Shown here: piece by piece, positions 1-14,147 of the stretch
Layout of the letters: each line of letters starts with the position of its first letter
How positions within the stretch are numbered: the stretch's first letter is position 1
NCBI GenBank assembly: GCA_012295275.1
Contig: CM022673.1
Location: 6,255,311-6,302,810, forward strand
DNA from: Chrysomallon squamiferum
Lineage: Eukaryota > Mollusca > Gastropoda > Neomphalida > Peltospiridae
Direction: 5' to 3'
DNA length: 47,500 nucleotides
The notes under the pieces: generated by a model
Told to the model about the DNA's origin: nothing
The model's input: only the letters and a program-made list of their open reading frames with translations
Databases searched by the model: none
Position numbers and translations under genes: made by a program

Positions 1-379
1 ATGTTTCTAACGGTTAATGCGTCTAACGGTTTTATTCTTTTAACACGGTCTGCATGGGAATACCGCAATCCTCAATCCCATTCAGATCTCATAGAGTTCA
101 TCCTCTTTACGAGACAAAGACGCACAGCAGAGTAAATATGTGGAAACGCATACGTTTTGTAGCATTTACAGAGATCGATGGTTAAACAAGGCATCTGAGT
201 GCTTCTTATTTCTGTAATGCCAGGTCTCCAGAGAGAGGGGGTATACGCACACTTAGAGGGGCTTGGGGTTTTTCATAGCGTTTTCAAATCAATACGATTA
301 TACTGCAATAACTCGGAGGTCTGTTTGAGGGTAATGAAAAATACGAGATGAAAGTTTTGAATTAATAAATATAGTAGGT
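1..379. other. Anonymous single-copy-looking DNA
   Basis: Mixed composition; I see no exon with supported splice sites, no RNA gene and no repeat. Confidence 0.5.
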
Positions 380-380
380 A

Positions 381-553
381 TGATCTATCTATCTATATAT
401 CTATCTGTTTGTCGCTCTGTCTATCTGTCGTTCTATCCAGCCATCCGTCCTTCTATCCTTCTTTCTATCTGTGTATCTGTCTTTCTTTTTTTCTTTTTAT
501 CTGTCTTCCTACCTAGCTGCCTCTCTCTCTGTCTGTCTGTCTGTCTATACAGA
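381..553. repeat. Imperfect (CTAT/CTGT)n
   Basis: This is a degenerate pyrimidine-rich tetranucleotide tract. The open frame over it is repeat translation. Confidence 0.85.
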
Positions 554-562
554 GAAGCGTAA

Positions 563-2749
563 ACGGATATGTATGATATATAAATTTGTAACGAAAGAAA
601 CGAAAGAAAATAAAAAAAATAAAAGGTAGACAGTGATAAATTACAGAGAAAACTGGGGTGGAAAAAAGAAAAGAAAGCGAGAAAGAACAGTGAGAAAAAG
701 ATGTGTTAAATTATTATCAGATAATACTAACATGTTAACAAATTTACTAGCGTCAGTAACGGACGCGAATCAGTATTGGTTAAATTCAGAAAGACGTTTA
801 GAAAGCAAAACAAAACAAAACAAAACAAACAAATACAAAATTATATATATAAACAATAAAAAAAAAAAAACAACAACAAACAAATAAAACAGTTCGTCAT
901 ATTCGTCATCTTTTTAGCATCACAGTCAACGCCATTATGATTTTCATCTTAATAGTACTCATCATCATATTCATCATGCATATCAATCTGTTTTTCATTG
1001 TCTTTCGTGATCTCGATCATCATTATTATCTTCTTTATTATTACTGTTATTATTAACATTAACGTCATACTGTGGCTGCAGTAGTTTGCAAATTCTGCTG
1101 CGTATATTTCAGAATTACAAGACGCAAACAATAATGTACGTGACAATAAAATTGCCAAAACGCAAACTAAAACCAGAAGCAGTAGAACTTCCCATTTTAC
1201 CGCGGCGGCCATCTGTTGTTTTCTTTGCAATTGTTACTAGTTGTCTAGAAACAGTAACTGTGCGATTTGGCGCGAAATGACAGTCATTTGTAATCTAGAG
1301 CGAGGCTCGCTGTTACAAAGAAAGTGCTGCCTGTCTTGGGATTAGTTGTTTAGAAACGATTATTTGCAGGACAGACTGGCATTACGTGCAATCTAAAACG
1401 TAATAGTTATTTTAAACTGATATTTATCTTTATTAGCGGTTTTTATATGTATATTCAGCTAATGTATTATCAGGTTATTTATTTATTTATTTATTTAAAT
1501 GTCTTCTTACTGCTACGTAGAGTTTTATGCACATTTAATTTTCGGGTTTTATTTATTTACAATATATTTATTAAAGAATAATATGAAATATTAAAAATAT
1601 TAAGACTAAATAATCTTTCATCATAAAAGATAGGACTGTCGGAAGAAAATAAGAACAACAACAGCAACAGCATAAAAACAACAGCAACAACAATAATAAT
1701 AATGCCAATAAATAAATTTAAAAAAAATAGAGGAAGAAGAAGAGGAAGTAAATAAATAAATAAATAAATAAAATAAAATATAAAAAAAGATAGAAAAACC
1801 CTAAAAACTTTCAACTTGGAATATTATTACTGAAAACCAGCAAAATGACGGAAGTGTTGTATTGACTATGGAAGCATTGCATAAATACGTTGATTAACAA
1901 GAGTTAATCACTGTCACAGAATGAACACATTTAAAAAGAAAACTGAAAAGTTCACGTAGACGTCATCATGATGCAAGTTGTCTCTGGATCAAACATCTGA
2001 CTCAGATAAAAGTCAGTGAATATATTTTAATTTTGCATGTAGCAATAAGACACGGAAAGTAATAATGACGTAGACAATGACCACGTTGCATTTATGATAC
2101 CACGACTATTACCATCGCTAACTATCAGTATAAAAGAAAAAAAAACGAACCAATTACAAGAAAATCCCGCTAAAAATAAACGTCACACGACACTGTAAAA
2201 ACGAAAAACAGATTTTGGGTGAAAATCTGACTAAAACTGTTTAACAAAATAAAGAAGAAAATAAAAGAAAAGAAAAAAAAAAAAAAGAAAATGTAACACG
2301 AAAACTTCACACCATCTTAAAAAGTTTCGGCAACTTTTCAATGCAGCAGCTTTCTGCTGAATCGAGCAGAGATGAAGTGTGTGCACACAACTCGTCCAAC
2401 GTCAGACGCACGACGACGTTATCTCTCTGATCTTTTTAATAAAACTGAATCCCTCTTCATCTTTTTAAATTTTTGTTCCTTCGCCGACTTCTATCGCTGC
2501 AAACTGACACAACCGCTGTTCTCGAAGCGTCGTTAAGCGGAATTATCGGTCAGCTTTGACTTAGTTTCGACGAGATTTGTTTCGCTCAACAAGAGAATCG
2601 TTTGGCAGCAATGGACGCGATGTTTGCCTTTGTTATTGGAACGACGTTTACTGTGACACGAAAAAAAAATTACTTTGTGCCATGCACAGTCTACTTTCTA
2701 AGCAAGGTATTAATGGTTAACGCTATTAAGGCTTGGATAGAGACGGAGT

Positions 2750-2753
<4 letters not shown>
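563..2753. other. AT-rich, no supported gene
   Basis: Contains short ATTT and AAT tracts and a divergent near-duplication (about 1233-1310 and 1338-1410, sharing TAGTTGTYTAGAAAC). A minus-strand frame near 1216 reads MAAAVKWEVLLLLVLVCVL and resembles a signal sequence, but no convincing donor follows it. Confidence 0.5.
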
Positions 2754-2785
<32 letters not shown>

Positions 2786-3004
2786 TGTTAGAAAAAGATG
2801 ATGGGAAAGCTATTAAAGAAAATAAATTAGTTTCTGTCCATTGCTTTTGTGTTCGAGAGTTCCACCGTGAGTTTCTAATCAAAGCAACAATGATATCATT
2901 GACAGTGGTAACAACATCACTATAGAAAAGCAATAACAAGGGTTTAAAAAAAAAGTTGTATTAATGATGGTTATGGAGAAAAATTAAAATAGAAGAGTTG
3001 TTAG

Positions 3005-4137
<1,133 letters not shown>

Positions 4138-4378
4138 GAAGTAGTAATAGTAGCAGCAGCAGCAATAGCAGTAGTAGTAGTAGTAGTAGTAATAGTAGTA
4201 GTAGTAGTAGTAATAGTAGTAGTAGTAGTAGAAGTAGTAGTAGTCGTAGCAGCAGCAGTAGTAATAGTAGTTGTAGTAGTAATAGTAGCAGCAGCAGCAA
4301 TAGCAGTAGCAGTAGTTGTAGTAGTAGTAATAGTAGTAGTAGTAGTAGTAGTAGTAGTTGTAGTAGAAGCAGAATGTA
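4138..4378. repeat. (AGT/AGC)n trinucleotide array
   Basis: About 80 trinucleotides, mainly AGT with AGC, AAT and TTG variants. It is open in several frames, giving polySer, polyLeu or polyTyr. Confidence 0.95.
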
Positions 4379-4617
4379 GAAGCAGAATGAAGTAAGTAAA
4401 TAGTAAAGGAAATTTTGATAACGATGGTGATAATACAATTTGAAAACAAGTAAAATTAAATTTAAATTAAAAATAACAATAACAGTTTTAAAACTCACTG
4501 TTAAATTAAATTCATATTTTCTTTTTCTTTTCCTCTAATTCAATAAGAGAAAAAAAACAGAAAACATGAAGAAGATGAAAAAATCTATATTAACCTATCA
4601 GCTGGATTGCCGTGGTA

Positions 4618-4815
4618 GGGAAATGTCGAAGTAAAACAAGCTTATATTAATTTTGTAATCTATAAAGTGGTTTTAGTAATTACCTCCATGTTATATAATC
4701 GATTTCAGTTTAACGTTTATGATGTCACTGTCAAAAACGATCACGACGTCCTCGACTACGTAGTGGTCGAATCGAATATATTTCCATTAGAACGACCAAA
4801 AAAGAAATTAGGATA
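4618..4815 (+). CDS. Candidate exon or small ORF, unrecognised
   Basis: This stop-free frame of 66 codons has its first ATG at 4684. An acceptor-like CGATTTCAG precedes FNVYDVTVKNDHDVLDYVVV, after which the frame ends with PKKKLG and a TAA. The section after the acceptor has balanced, repeat-free composition. There is no recognisable family. Confidence 0.18.
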
Positions 4816-4979
4816 AGTACATTCGGTTTGACCTAATTTTTTTAAAAACATATCCATTCACGAGAGACAAATTCAGCTAAGTTTAAATGAATTAACAACA
4901 AGAAGCAAACGAATTCTTAGTACTGTAAGGACAACACTTTAGAATCACCGGACGGCTTTCTAAAATTTGTGAGGAAAAT

Positions 4980-5360
4980 ACACACATATGCACGCACACC
5001 CATACACACATATATACATATATCCAAGTCATAAAGAGAGAGACAACGAGAGAAGAAAACAGCTTTTTTTTGTATCAGTGTATCAGTTTTATGTATGTTC
5101 TCTCTGTATGTATATGTGTGTGTGTCACCGTGTATATATATATATATATATATAAATATGTGTGTGTATGTGTATATGTGTGTACAGACATATATCGACA
5201 CACATTAGCACATATATATACGTACACACAGATAAAACACACACACAGACACACGCACATATACATACATACATATATACATACATACATACATACATAC
5301 ATACATACATACATACATACATACATACATACATACATACATACACACAAACATACATAC
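4980..5360. repeat. (CA/TG/TA)n and (CATA)n compound array
   Basis: TA and TG stretches are followed by a near-perfect CATA array at 5262-5345. Confidence 0.95.
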
Positions 5361-7082
5361 ATAACATATATACATATTCTCGTAAAAACAGACAGACTGA
5401 TACAAAGACGGTCAAACTAACAGATATTCTGAAAATACCTGTAAAACAAAATTCTAGCTTGGAGTGTTTTGCTAAAACAGGACAAACAATTAAGTCAGTG
5501 TAATACATCGCTGTGTGTTTACTTTTCACACTTTAGGTTTCAGTTACACTTTCCGGCAAAAACCAAATCGATTGCTAGGTTATTTCAGAAGACAAATATA
5601 AAATAGAGAAGAAGAGAGAGAGAGAAAAAAAAAAAAAAAAAAAAAAAAAAAAACGCCAAGAAAACGGAAAGGTTGAAAAATCAAGGAATTAAAAATTTAT
5701 GTCTGTAAGAAGACATATAAAGACCAAATAATATAAATAAAAGAATGACATCAAATAAAATAAAATAAAATAAAATAAACACAAATTGAAACCAAACAAA
5801 ACAATATAAATACATTGATATAAATCGAAAAACAAACAAACAAACAAATAATACGAAATGAATAAACAAACAAATATATCATAAAAAAAAATTAATCACT
5901 ACTTTCTGTTTTACTTTCGTTTCCAGTTGCTTAATTTCCACCCTCATCAGCATCCTCTCTCCTAGACACCACATATTTAATGATAACAAAACAGCACTGA
6001 TTATACAACTTATTTCATTACCTTAGTATCTTTCTGTTCCTATTTTAAAACAATCCATCCACAGGCCGGTTATAAATGAGCTATTTTATTGAATACCGTG
6101 GAAAATGAATCATTCATCGAATACCGCTGTAAATAAATTATTTCATTATTATTTTTATAGTTATTTTAACGTAGGAAGAATATTATTAATTTTGTTTTTA
6201 AAAATATTTATATCGTTAGCTGGGGTAATTTATTGGGATTTTATTATTTTATTTTTTATTATTATTTCATTTTTTTTTTTCAAAAATATTTATTTTATAT
6301 TTTGTTTTAATTTTCTTTTATTGCTCGCTTTGTTTCGATTTTTTGGCTCGTTTTGTTTCGATTTTTTTTTTTAGCTCGTTTTGTTTCTTTGTTGTTCATA
6401 AGTTTTCTTTAGCTATTTTTCTTTTCGTCCTTAATTTCAAAATGAAAGCCATATCTCCAACGAACACACTCATACGTTTTACTAATAAACCCTATTCCGT
6501 TACAACTGAAAAACAATGTATGAAAGAGGAACAGAGGAAATTTTAGCTTTAGTTAACAAAGACAAGAAAAATAGGTACCACTGAATGGATCGTAAACTCG
6601 TACGGGACTTGAATAACATTTCGCTTATCGCAGTCACACACCCGTTGATTTCATCACTATAGCTTAAAAGATAACAAAACACATTTCATTTGAACACGCT
6701 GTACGGCTATAGACACGAGAATAGTGGTTAATCACCATTAAAAGCGACCGGGAATAACGGATATTCTGAATTAGGCTGGAAAATTTAACATAAGATTCCG
6801 TCCTTTTTTATACTTTTTTTTTTTTTTTTTTTTCCACCTTTAATTGGAAGAATATTAACGTGTTAAAGTGAGATTAGGTTGTAAAAAAATGGAATTCCGT
6901 TATTTCCTTTGTGATAACATATGTTTAAATGAATGTGTTTAGTTAGAAATCATTTATTTTAAAATTTAGAGTAATTTGTACTGGAGAGGAAAGCGTATTT
7001 TATGAGGTGAAATTAATAAGTAAATAAAATCTGATATGTAAGTGAGTAATTAAATGAATGATTAAAAGAAAATGTTCTTACG
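5361..7082. other. AT-rich with poly-A/T tracts
   Basis: A (GA)A tract ends at 5653, AAAC/AAAT runs lie at 5755-5880 and a T-rich block at 6230-6375. No gene is supported. Confidence 0.5.
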
Positions 7083-7470
7083 TGCATTCATACATATAAA
7101 TATATTCCCATTCATATATACCATCATCTAACACACATGCATATATACATAACATATACATATACAAGCATATATATATATATACATACACACATATATT
7201 TAAAACATACATACAAACATACACACGCACATTCATACGTACATATACACACATACTTGCATACTTACATAAATACATCTATAAATATATACATACATAA
7301 ATATTTAGATATATACACACAAACACACACACATACGTATACATATACATATATGCATATATATACACACACATATATAGATACACACACACACACATAT
7401 ATATATATACATAAACATACATACATGCAGACATACTCATACTAACACATACATACATACACTCATAAAT
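7083..7470. repeat. (CATA)/(CACA) compound array
   Basis: Degenerate CATA, TATA and CACA units run over nearly 400 bases. Confidence 0.9.
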
Positions 7471-8020
7471 ACAGTTAACATTATTTTTGTTTCTTCAGTA
7501 CTCAAACACTCATATTTGAGTTCACATTTATATTTATATATTCAGAGACAGTAACTGATGCCTATTGTATAACGCAAAGTACGCTGTTCTGCCGTTAAAG
7601 AGACACAAATTACGAGATGTCGCAGTTTTGAGGAAGCCACACTTCTAAGTGCTCCTAATCCCAGTTTTAATGATATCATCTGTTGTCTCGATTTATCGTT
7701 AGACACATCACACTTGTAGTGAGATCGTATTTGCAACGGGAATCATATGTAACATGGTAATTTACGTGCGTGCACTTTCATTTTGAACATTTTGCACAGG
7801 CCTTAATATGAAAATAAACACATAAATTATAAAAGACTGGTATCTGTACTGAAAAGCAATGAAGCCAATAAACCAACATAACAACAATAACCAAAAAATT
7901 ATAATGAAATTTGAAAAATATTAAAAAATATCTTCGTTGTTTTAATTCATTCAGAGATAAAACCCAGTTACAGAATTAATTATATTGTTATATCATAAAA
8001 ATTAAAATATTGATGCGGAT

Positions 8021-8113
<93 letters not shown>
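8021..8113. repeat. (GA)n array
   Basis: About 93 bases of GA with one interruption. Confidence 0.95.
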
Positions 8114-8116
<3 letters not shown>

Positions 8117-9624
8117 ACGAAACAAAGAGAAAAAAATAAATAAAAATGAGGGAGATAATATGATAGAAAGGATGATAAATGAGAAAGAAAGATCAGTCTT
8201 CCAGCAAAAATGATCCTCATGTTCCTTTCAGTGTTTAAAAAAAAAAAAACCAGCTTTAAGCTGCGGCAACTGGAACAGCGAGACGCGAAAAGAGGTGGTA
8301 ATTTAAGTAAATTAAAACCACTAATTAGAGGCGCACTATCGGAAATATTTTGTGTTTTTTTTTTTTTTTTAATTTTTGCAAAACGTCACGCACTGCGTTT
8401 TTTTTTTTTTTTTTTGTTCTCCGAACACGCTTTTGTGGTTCGATATGTTCTGCGATTCGCAGCCATTTACGAGTAAAATGGAAACAGTATTCAGACAATG
8501 TTTTCTAACTCTCTTGACATCCTGCTGAGAAATGTTGTCAGTTTTGCGCGCGCAGTACGTCACACAGTTTTGCTCTCTTTGCAAAAGCGAAACATCGGCA
8601 ATTACTGTTACGCATTATTGCTGCTTTCCTGCAGCATAGATTTTTTTTTTTTTTTTTTTTATAGTTGTTAATACTGTTTTGTTAGTCTTTTATATTTTAT
8701 TATTTATTTATGAAGATTATTGTTTTTTTTTTTTCTTCCAATATTATATTGCATGATTTGGTTTATTTTGTTATTTTTATTATTTTTATTTTTTTTTTTT
8801 TTTTTTCATATTATTTATTCAGATTTCTTGCACAACAGCATGTAACTTGTTACGCGATCGAAAATTGGAGTGTAGTGTTTCTTTCAGGACCTATTTCCAC
8901 ATGAAATGTTGACTGCAGCGTTTATATTTCCATAACAGTCGTACACTAGAAGAGGTTATTGAGTACTGCATAAAAACTACGTAACTGTTTAACAAATAGC
9001 GTACTCAACTGCGGCAGTAAGTATTCTATCAGCCCATTACATCAGAACCAAAAAAATAAAATAAAAAAAATAAATTATAATAAAAATAAATTTAATTAAA
9101 TAATAAAACATTTTAATAATAATGAAAAAAAAATAATAATAAAAAAAAAAAACATTAAAAAAAAAAGGAAAAAAAATAAAGAGATAAAAAGCAACCGAAA
9201 CAAAATATTTTGTAACGTCCATTTTCTTCACATTACAAAATCCATCGCCATTACAATTACTTCCACCTGAGCTGGAACTGACTCTCATTTCCCGATCCAA
9301 CAAGGGTCCCTACGAGTGATTGTCTAAAGGCCTGAGTATGCATGTGTAAGGTTATTTTTAAAAAATAATTATTTCGTATAATAAAGGCTGTGAATATTTT
9401 ATGAAGTGACGTCAGTTGACGTTCCTAGTCAGTTGACACCGTTACACAAGTCAAACATAATAAAGCCTAACTACGTCTGATATCTAATAAATGATTGCAT
9501 TAAATTGTGTTCACGTATCAGATGTGTTCCAGAACGTGCAAATGTGCATTTTTCTTTTATTGTGGATTCATTTGAAATTTATGAGAGATAAAAATGAAAA
9601 AACAAAAAAGTTTTACTATACTAA

Positions 9625-9625
<1 letters not shown>

Positions 9626-9670
<45 letters not shown>

Positions 9671-9710
9671 GAACAAAAAAAACCCAAACAAAAAAAAAAA
9701 AAAAAAAAAT
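9626..9710. repeat. Poly-A tract with A-rich tail
   Basis: Forty-three A (9626-9668) are followed by further A runs. No element body was recognised upstream, so a retroposon tail is unproven. Confidence 0.85.
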
Positions 9711-10817
9711 ACAATTATGTTTAATAAGTTCAGCTTGGAATAGTGTTTTTGTTAATTCTAAAGTCCATTAGCGTGCCAACAGAGCGAGTCTGCGGAATAA
9801 TAAGAATCTCACAGGCATCTCGCAGTAACAGGAACTGAATACCCAAAGGTACCTAATGTTAACACTGAGCCTTTTTTTTTTTATCTTCCGTTTTACACCC
9901 AGCTGAACCAAACAACCGAAAGGAAAGAAAAGGTTATTTAGGTTTGACGTGTAATCAGGTGTGTCTTTTTTGTTTGTGAGTGTGTCTGTGTGTCATATGT
10001 GCATATCTGGCTAAATCTCATAAACTGTTAACAATGCTATTTTGATAACTTCCCAGCGTTAAACCAACAGAACGCCAAAACCTGCTGTGCAAAATAAAGC
10101 TCGGTAATCGAAAGATATCCTGTTTTTGTAGTTACGCCAATTTTACGAAGCTTAAACACCCCCACTACACCCGTAATTTATAACGACTAAAACTACATCG
10201 TTAACACAACAGGTAGCTCGATTTATCGTTCAGCCATTTTGTGTTTTTAAATAAATCTTAGCACCCACTCGTGCAGTCTATAATGAACAAACAAAATTAA
10301 AACATGATTGTGTTGCTTGTTCTTTGGACACTAAATGCTGCAAGTAAAAAGTATGACACTAAAATAAAACGGCGTGGAAGCTATATTTTCCATTAACGAC
10401 AGAGAAAAATTAAAATTTAAAGAAGAAATCTTGACGTATTTGTTTTATTTTTATTATTATTATTTTGTTTGTTTGATTTTCTACTGTTTAGCTGTATCCT
10501 AGCAAAATCTTTGTTTTTAAAAATTTTCTGAAAGTACGGTAATGACAGCATCCATGTAAGTGAGAGAGACATATATTACTGTCAAACTTTATTATTACCA
10601 TAGAAAGCTGTCTAGATTTTTAAAATTAAACAATCTCTTGCGGATATAGAAAATGGATCTAAACTTTTTGTTCTTAAGACTCTTTATTAAAACCTTCGTT
10701 GAGAAATATACTAAGGTACAATATAAAAAAAAAAATCAATCGATTACTGGAAATAAAGCCTACAAAATTCATTTTACGCCCAGCTAGAATACCTTATCTT
10801 CATTCTTTATGTTTCAG

Positions 10818-10993
10818 AACAACGTCAGTTTCCAAAATTACAAAATGAAACGAAACAACGATATCTGATAAAAAGAACTACATTTCCCTTAAGAATCTAT
10901 ATTTTAATAAAAGAATCTAGAGCAGAAAATGAAGCCGTTACTGAACAAGTTACATTACAAACACAACTCGTATTATGTTGCACTTCAGTTTAA
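10818..10993 (+). CDS. Candidate terminal exon, unrecognised
   Basis: A strong acceptor (pyrimidine tract ending TTTATGTTTCAG) precedes 57 open codons in one frame, ending TAA. The peptide is polar at first (QRQFPKLQNETKQRYLIKRT) and mixed later. An AATAAA follows at about 11453. It is not recognised, and the support is only splice consensus plus openness. Confidence 0.2.
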
Positions 10994-11172
10994 TTTTTTT
11001 CCTTTCCCCACCAACCCTCCATCTTAAATGACTCTTCTTTAGCACTGTTGACATTGCACTTTGTCTACCGCATGAATTCTAAAAGAACTCTTAATTTCCT
11101 GAAACGACTTGTTTTCGGAACTAAAGGTCGACGGAGCATTTGCGTCAAAAGGGCAGCCATTTTGGTTCTTAC

Positions 11173-11196
11173 CGGAGAGAGATTGAGCGACGCCAT
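11173..11196 (-). CDS. Candidate first coding exon (MASLNLSP)
   Basis: The minus-strand ATG has an ideal context (A at -3, G at +4), eight codons and then the donor CCG|GTAAGA. It sits in a small island of higher GC (about 11100-11300) free of microsatellites, as expected of a promoter-proximal exon. No partner exon was identified at lower coordinates. Confidence 0.25.
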
Positions 11197-11594
11197 ATTC
11201 GTTACCACTGAGCGGAAGTCCTGAAGGACGGACGCCTATCTCCGTGTATTGAGGATGCTTAATGGTTCCCTTTGCTCCTGAAACTTGACTAAGTTCGAGG
11301 AAATTATTCCAGCCGACATGCAGAGTCCAATTACCAAAAGATGAACTCTGGCGTGTTCAAAACGGAAGAGGCGTGTAAAAGAGTTTTTTCTTTTTTTTTC
11401 TTACTTCTTGACAATGCATGGTGTTTGACTTTCGTTCGATGAATCGGATGAATGAATAAACTGATAAGTAAACAAGTAAATATACATGTGTGCATATCCA
11501 TATAGTGGCATATACGAAAACATATATACTAGCATATGTACATACGTACGTACATTCATGGGTACATACATACTAGCAAACGATCAAGCCTGTA

Positions 11595-11888
11595 GTAATA
11601 GTAGTTGCAGTAATACTAACAGTAGTAGTAGTAACAGTAGTCTCAGTAGCAGTAACAATGGTAATAGTAGCAGTAGTAGTAGTAAGATAATAATTTTTGT
11701 GGTAGTAAAAATTGAGCTAGCAAAATAATTACTATAACAAAGACATTAATAACAGCAGTTGTAATACCAATAGTAGCAGTAGTAGTAGCTGAAATAGTAA
11801 AATAATACGATTTGTTAAAATAGTGCTAAAAAAAGAATATGTAACACAGATATTAGTAACAGAACAGCAGCGGTAATAACAATAGTAA

Positions 11889-11933
<45 letters not shown>

Positions 11934-11970
11934 CAGCAGAAGTAGTTTCAATAATAGAAGTAGCAACGAC
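11595..11970. repeat. (AGT/AGC/AAT)n arrays
   Basis: Two trinucleotide clusters are present, the denser one at 11885-11945. Confidence 0.9.
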
Positions 11971-12294
11971 ATCAGATATCACTAACTAAATACAGAGTGT
12001 ATTTTTGCCCACGGTGTGAGATATGATTGATATTACACTTAGCGTACTCGAGTCGGCCCGCATTGTTTAACGGGCGTGTGATCGGCGGTCAGAGCTAAGC
12101 CCTCGGTGTAAACAGTCTCATCGTGCTGTCACTGGAAGATACGTTTTGTGATACGAGAGATTTTTCTACCGAGACAAGACAATAATTCGCCGTGTCTATT
12201 GATTAACTGTCATCGCAAAGATAAACGCGAGAGTTTTCATTATGAATGCTAATCATTTCTTAGTTACTATATGTGCCGTTCGGTAGCTCATTGA

Positions 12295-12395
<101 letters not shown>

Positions 12396-12665
12396 CATCC
12401 CTCTCTTTGTCACTCACTCAAAGATACTGTCTTTTTTTTCTCCTTCTTTTTATAATTTTTCTAAAAATTCAAAATGAACAGTTGCATTCAGTGATTAAAT
12501 TTTTGATTTCCAAGAATTATGTTTTTCCATATTTCTATAACCACAATTAATTTATTGATTACCTTTTTTTAAAATTTTTAATCATCTCTGGGTGAAAATA
12601 AAGTGTAAATAAACAAAAAATAAGCAAATATATAAATTAATTAATTAGTCAGTCAATCTATCAAT

Positions 12666-12870
12666 CAATAATAATAATAATAATGGTGGTGATGATGGTA
12701 ATAATAATGATGATGAAGGTTATGATCATGATGACGGGGATCATAACAAAGATTATGACAAAGATGATTTTTACCGTTGACATTTATTGTTAATGATGAA
12801 GATGATAATTACGAGGGCGACAACAATTAAAATCAACAACGACAACATCAACGATAATAATCAACCTAGA
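12666..12870. repeat. (ATA/GAT)n degenerate trinucleotides
   Basis: ATA units grade into GAT/GAC-rich units. Confidence 0.8.
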
Positions 12871-13187
12871 TATTAACCTCCGTTCTTATTGTCATATTTG
12901 AAAAACGGGGAAAACTGAACATACTAACATTTGTATGTATGCGTCATACTGGTGTATTCACGATTATAGAATAATGAATCACTAAAAGGGTAGAACATCC
13001 GACATAACAATGTCATTTTAGAAACGATTAGAGCAGACAATAGATAATGTTCATAAATACAGTGTGAATGCGTTTCACAATTAAAATAGCACTTTTATCG
13101 TCACGGATTCTCTGGCTATTTCGTTTGCGGAAAAAAAAAGAAAATGATTTGCTTTACTGGGCCAAACATTGTTTTGTCTATGAAAGG

Positions 13188-13188
<1 letters not shown>

Positions 13189-13247
<59 letters not shown>
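13189..13247. repeat. (ATT)n array
   Basis: Perfect ATT array. Confidence 0.95.
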
Positions 13248-13249
<2 letters not shown>

Positions 13250-13467
13250 AACTAAAAAAAACCCACAAAAAAAGAAATGACGTAGTGTTTTTTGAAATAA
13301 CACAATTTCCGTTGCTTTTAAACAAACAATGAACGGAAAATTTATTTTCATGCAAAATTTACGACTTCCAAGCCATCATTCACGAATCTGTTGTTTTACT
13401 GAAATAAATTAAACGACAATAAATAATTAATTTGTAATGATTTCATTCCGGTATGAATGATGTAGAA

Positions 13468-13640
13468 AATAATAATAACAATAATAATAATAATAATAAC
13501 AACAACAACAACAATGGTGATGTTGACGATGATGATGGTCATAATAATAATAATAACAGAGCAGTAACAACAACTGTAATAATAAAAGTTAACAACAGTG
13601 ACAGCAGCAACAACAACAACAACCAGTAATAATAACTGCT
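13468..13640. repeat. (AAT/AAC/GAT)n array
   Basis: Mixed trinucleotides, AAT and AAC dominant. Confidence 0.85.
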
Positions 13641-13936
13641 AACAATAACGACGGCCTCAACAAGAACAACACTGATGATTATAATTAAAATCACCGCAGC
13701 TGACATAACCACGCTGTTATTGTTGTCACAATTTTCATTACAAGCTTTATTGTTTGTTACCGTTGTCGTTGTATGTACGCTTAATAGTCATGATCAAAAT
13801 GGTAGCCGTCATAAACGCTGTATTCACCAACTCTCTTCATAAATGTTGTCATTGTAAACATCGTCCTCGCAAGTGTATCAGCATTTCCATGGCAGCATTA
13901 TAAACATAAGCGTTACCGACGTTACTGTTGTATGTA

Positions 13937-14147
13937 TGTCGTCGTAAGCGTTATCGTTGTCATGTCGTCGTACGCGTTATCGTTGTCATGTCGTCGTAAG
14001 CGTTATCGTTGGTCATGTAGTTGCAAGCGTTATCGTTGTCATGTTGTTGTAAACGTTATCGTTGTCATGTAGTCGTAAGCGTTATGGTTGTCATGTAGTC
14101 GTAAGCGTTATCGTTGTCATGTTGTTATAAGCGTTATGGTTGCGGTG
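13937..14147. repeat. 26-bp minisatellite, about 8 copies
   Basis: The unit is near tgtcgtcgtaagcgttatcg + ttgtca. Copies vary at a few positions (gtcgtcg/gtagtcg/gttgttg) and are unusually CpG-rich for this window. Confidence 0.9.

Larger units (their letters stand above)
7471..10817. other. AT-rich, several long T and A runs, no supported gene
   Basis: Apart from the GA and poly-A arrays listed separately, I see T runs (8350-8420, 8640-8660, 8790-8807) and anonymous sequence. Confidence 0.5.

Noticed and set aside
5070-5529. Overlapping Tyr-Ile-His-Thr and Met-Tyr-Val-Cys frames
   Set aside because: A CATA tetranucleotide array keeps all frames open; the same holds at 7083-7470, 28729-29127 and 47042-47355.
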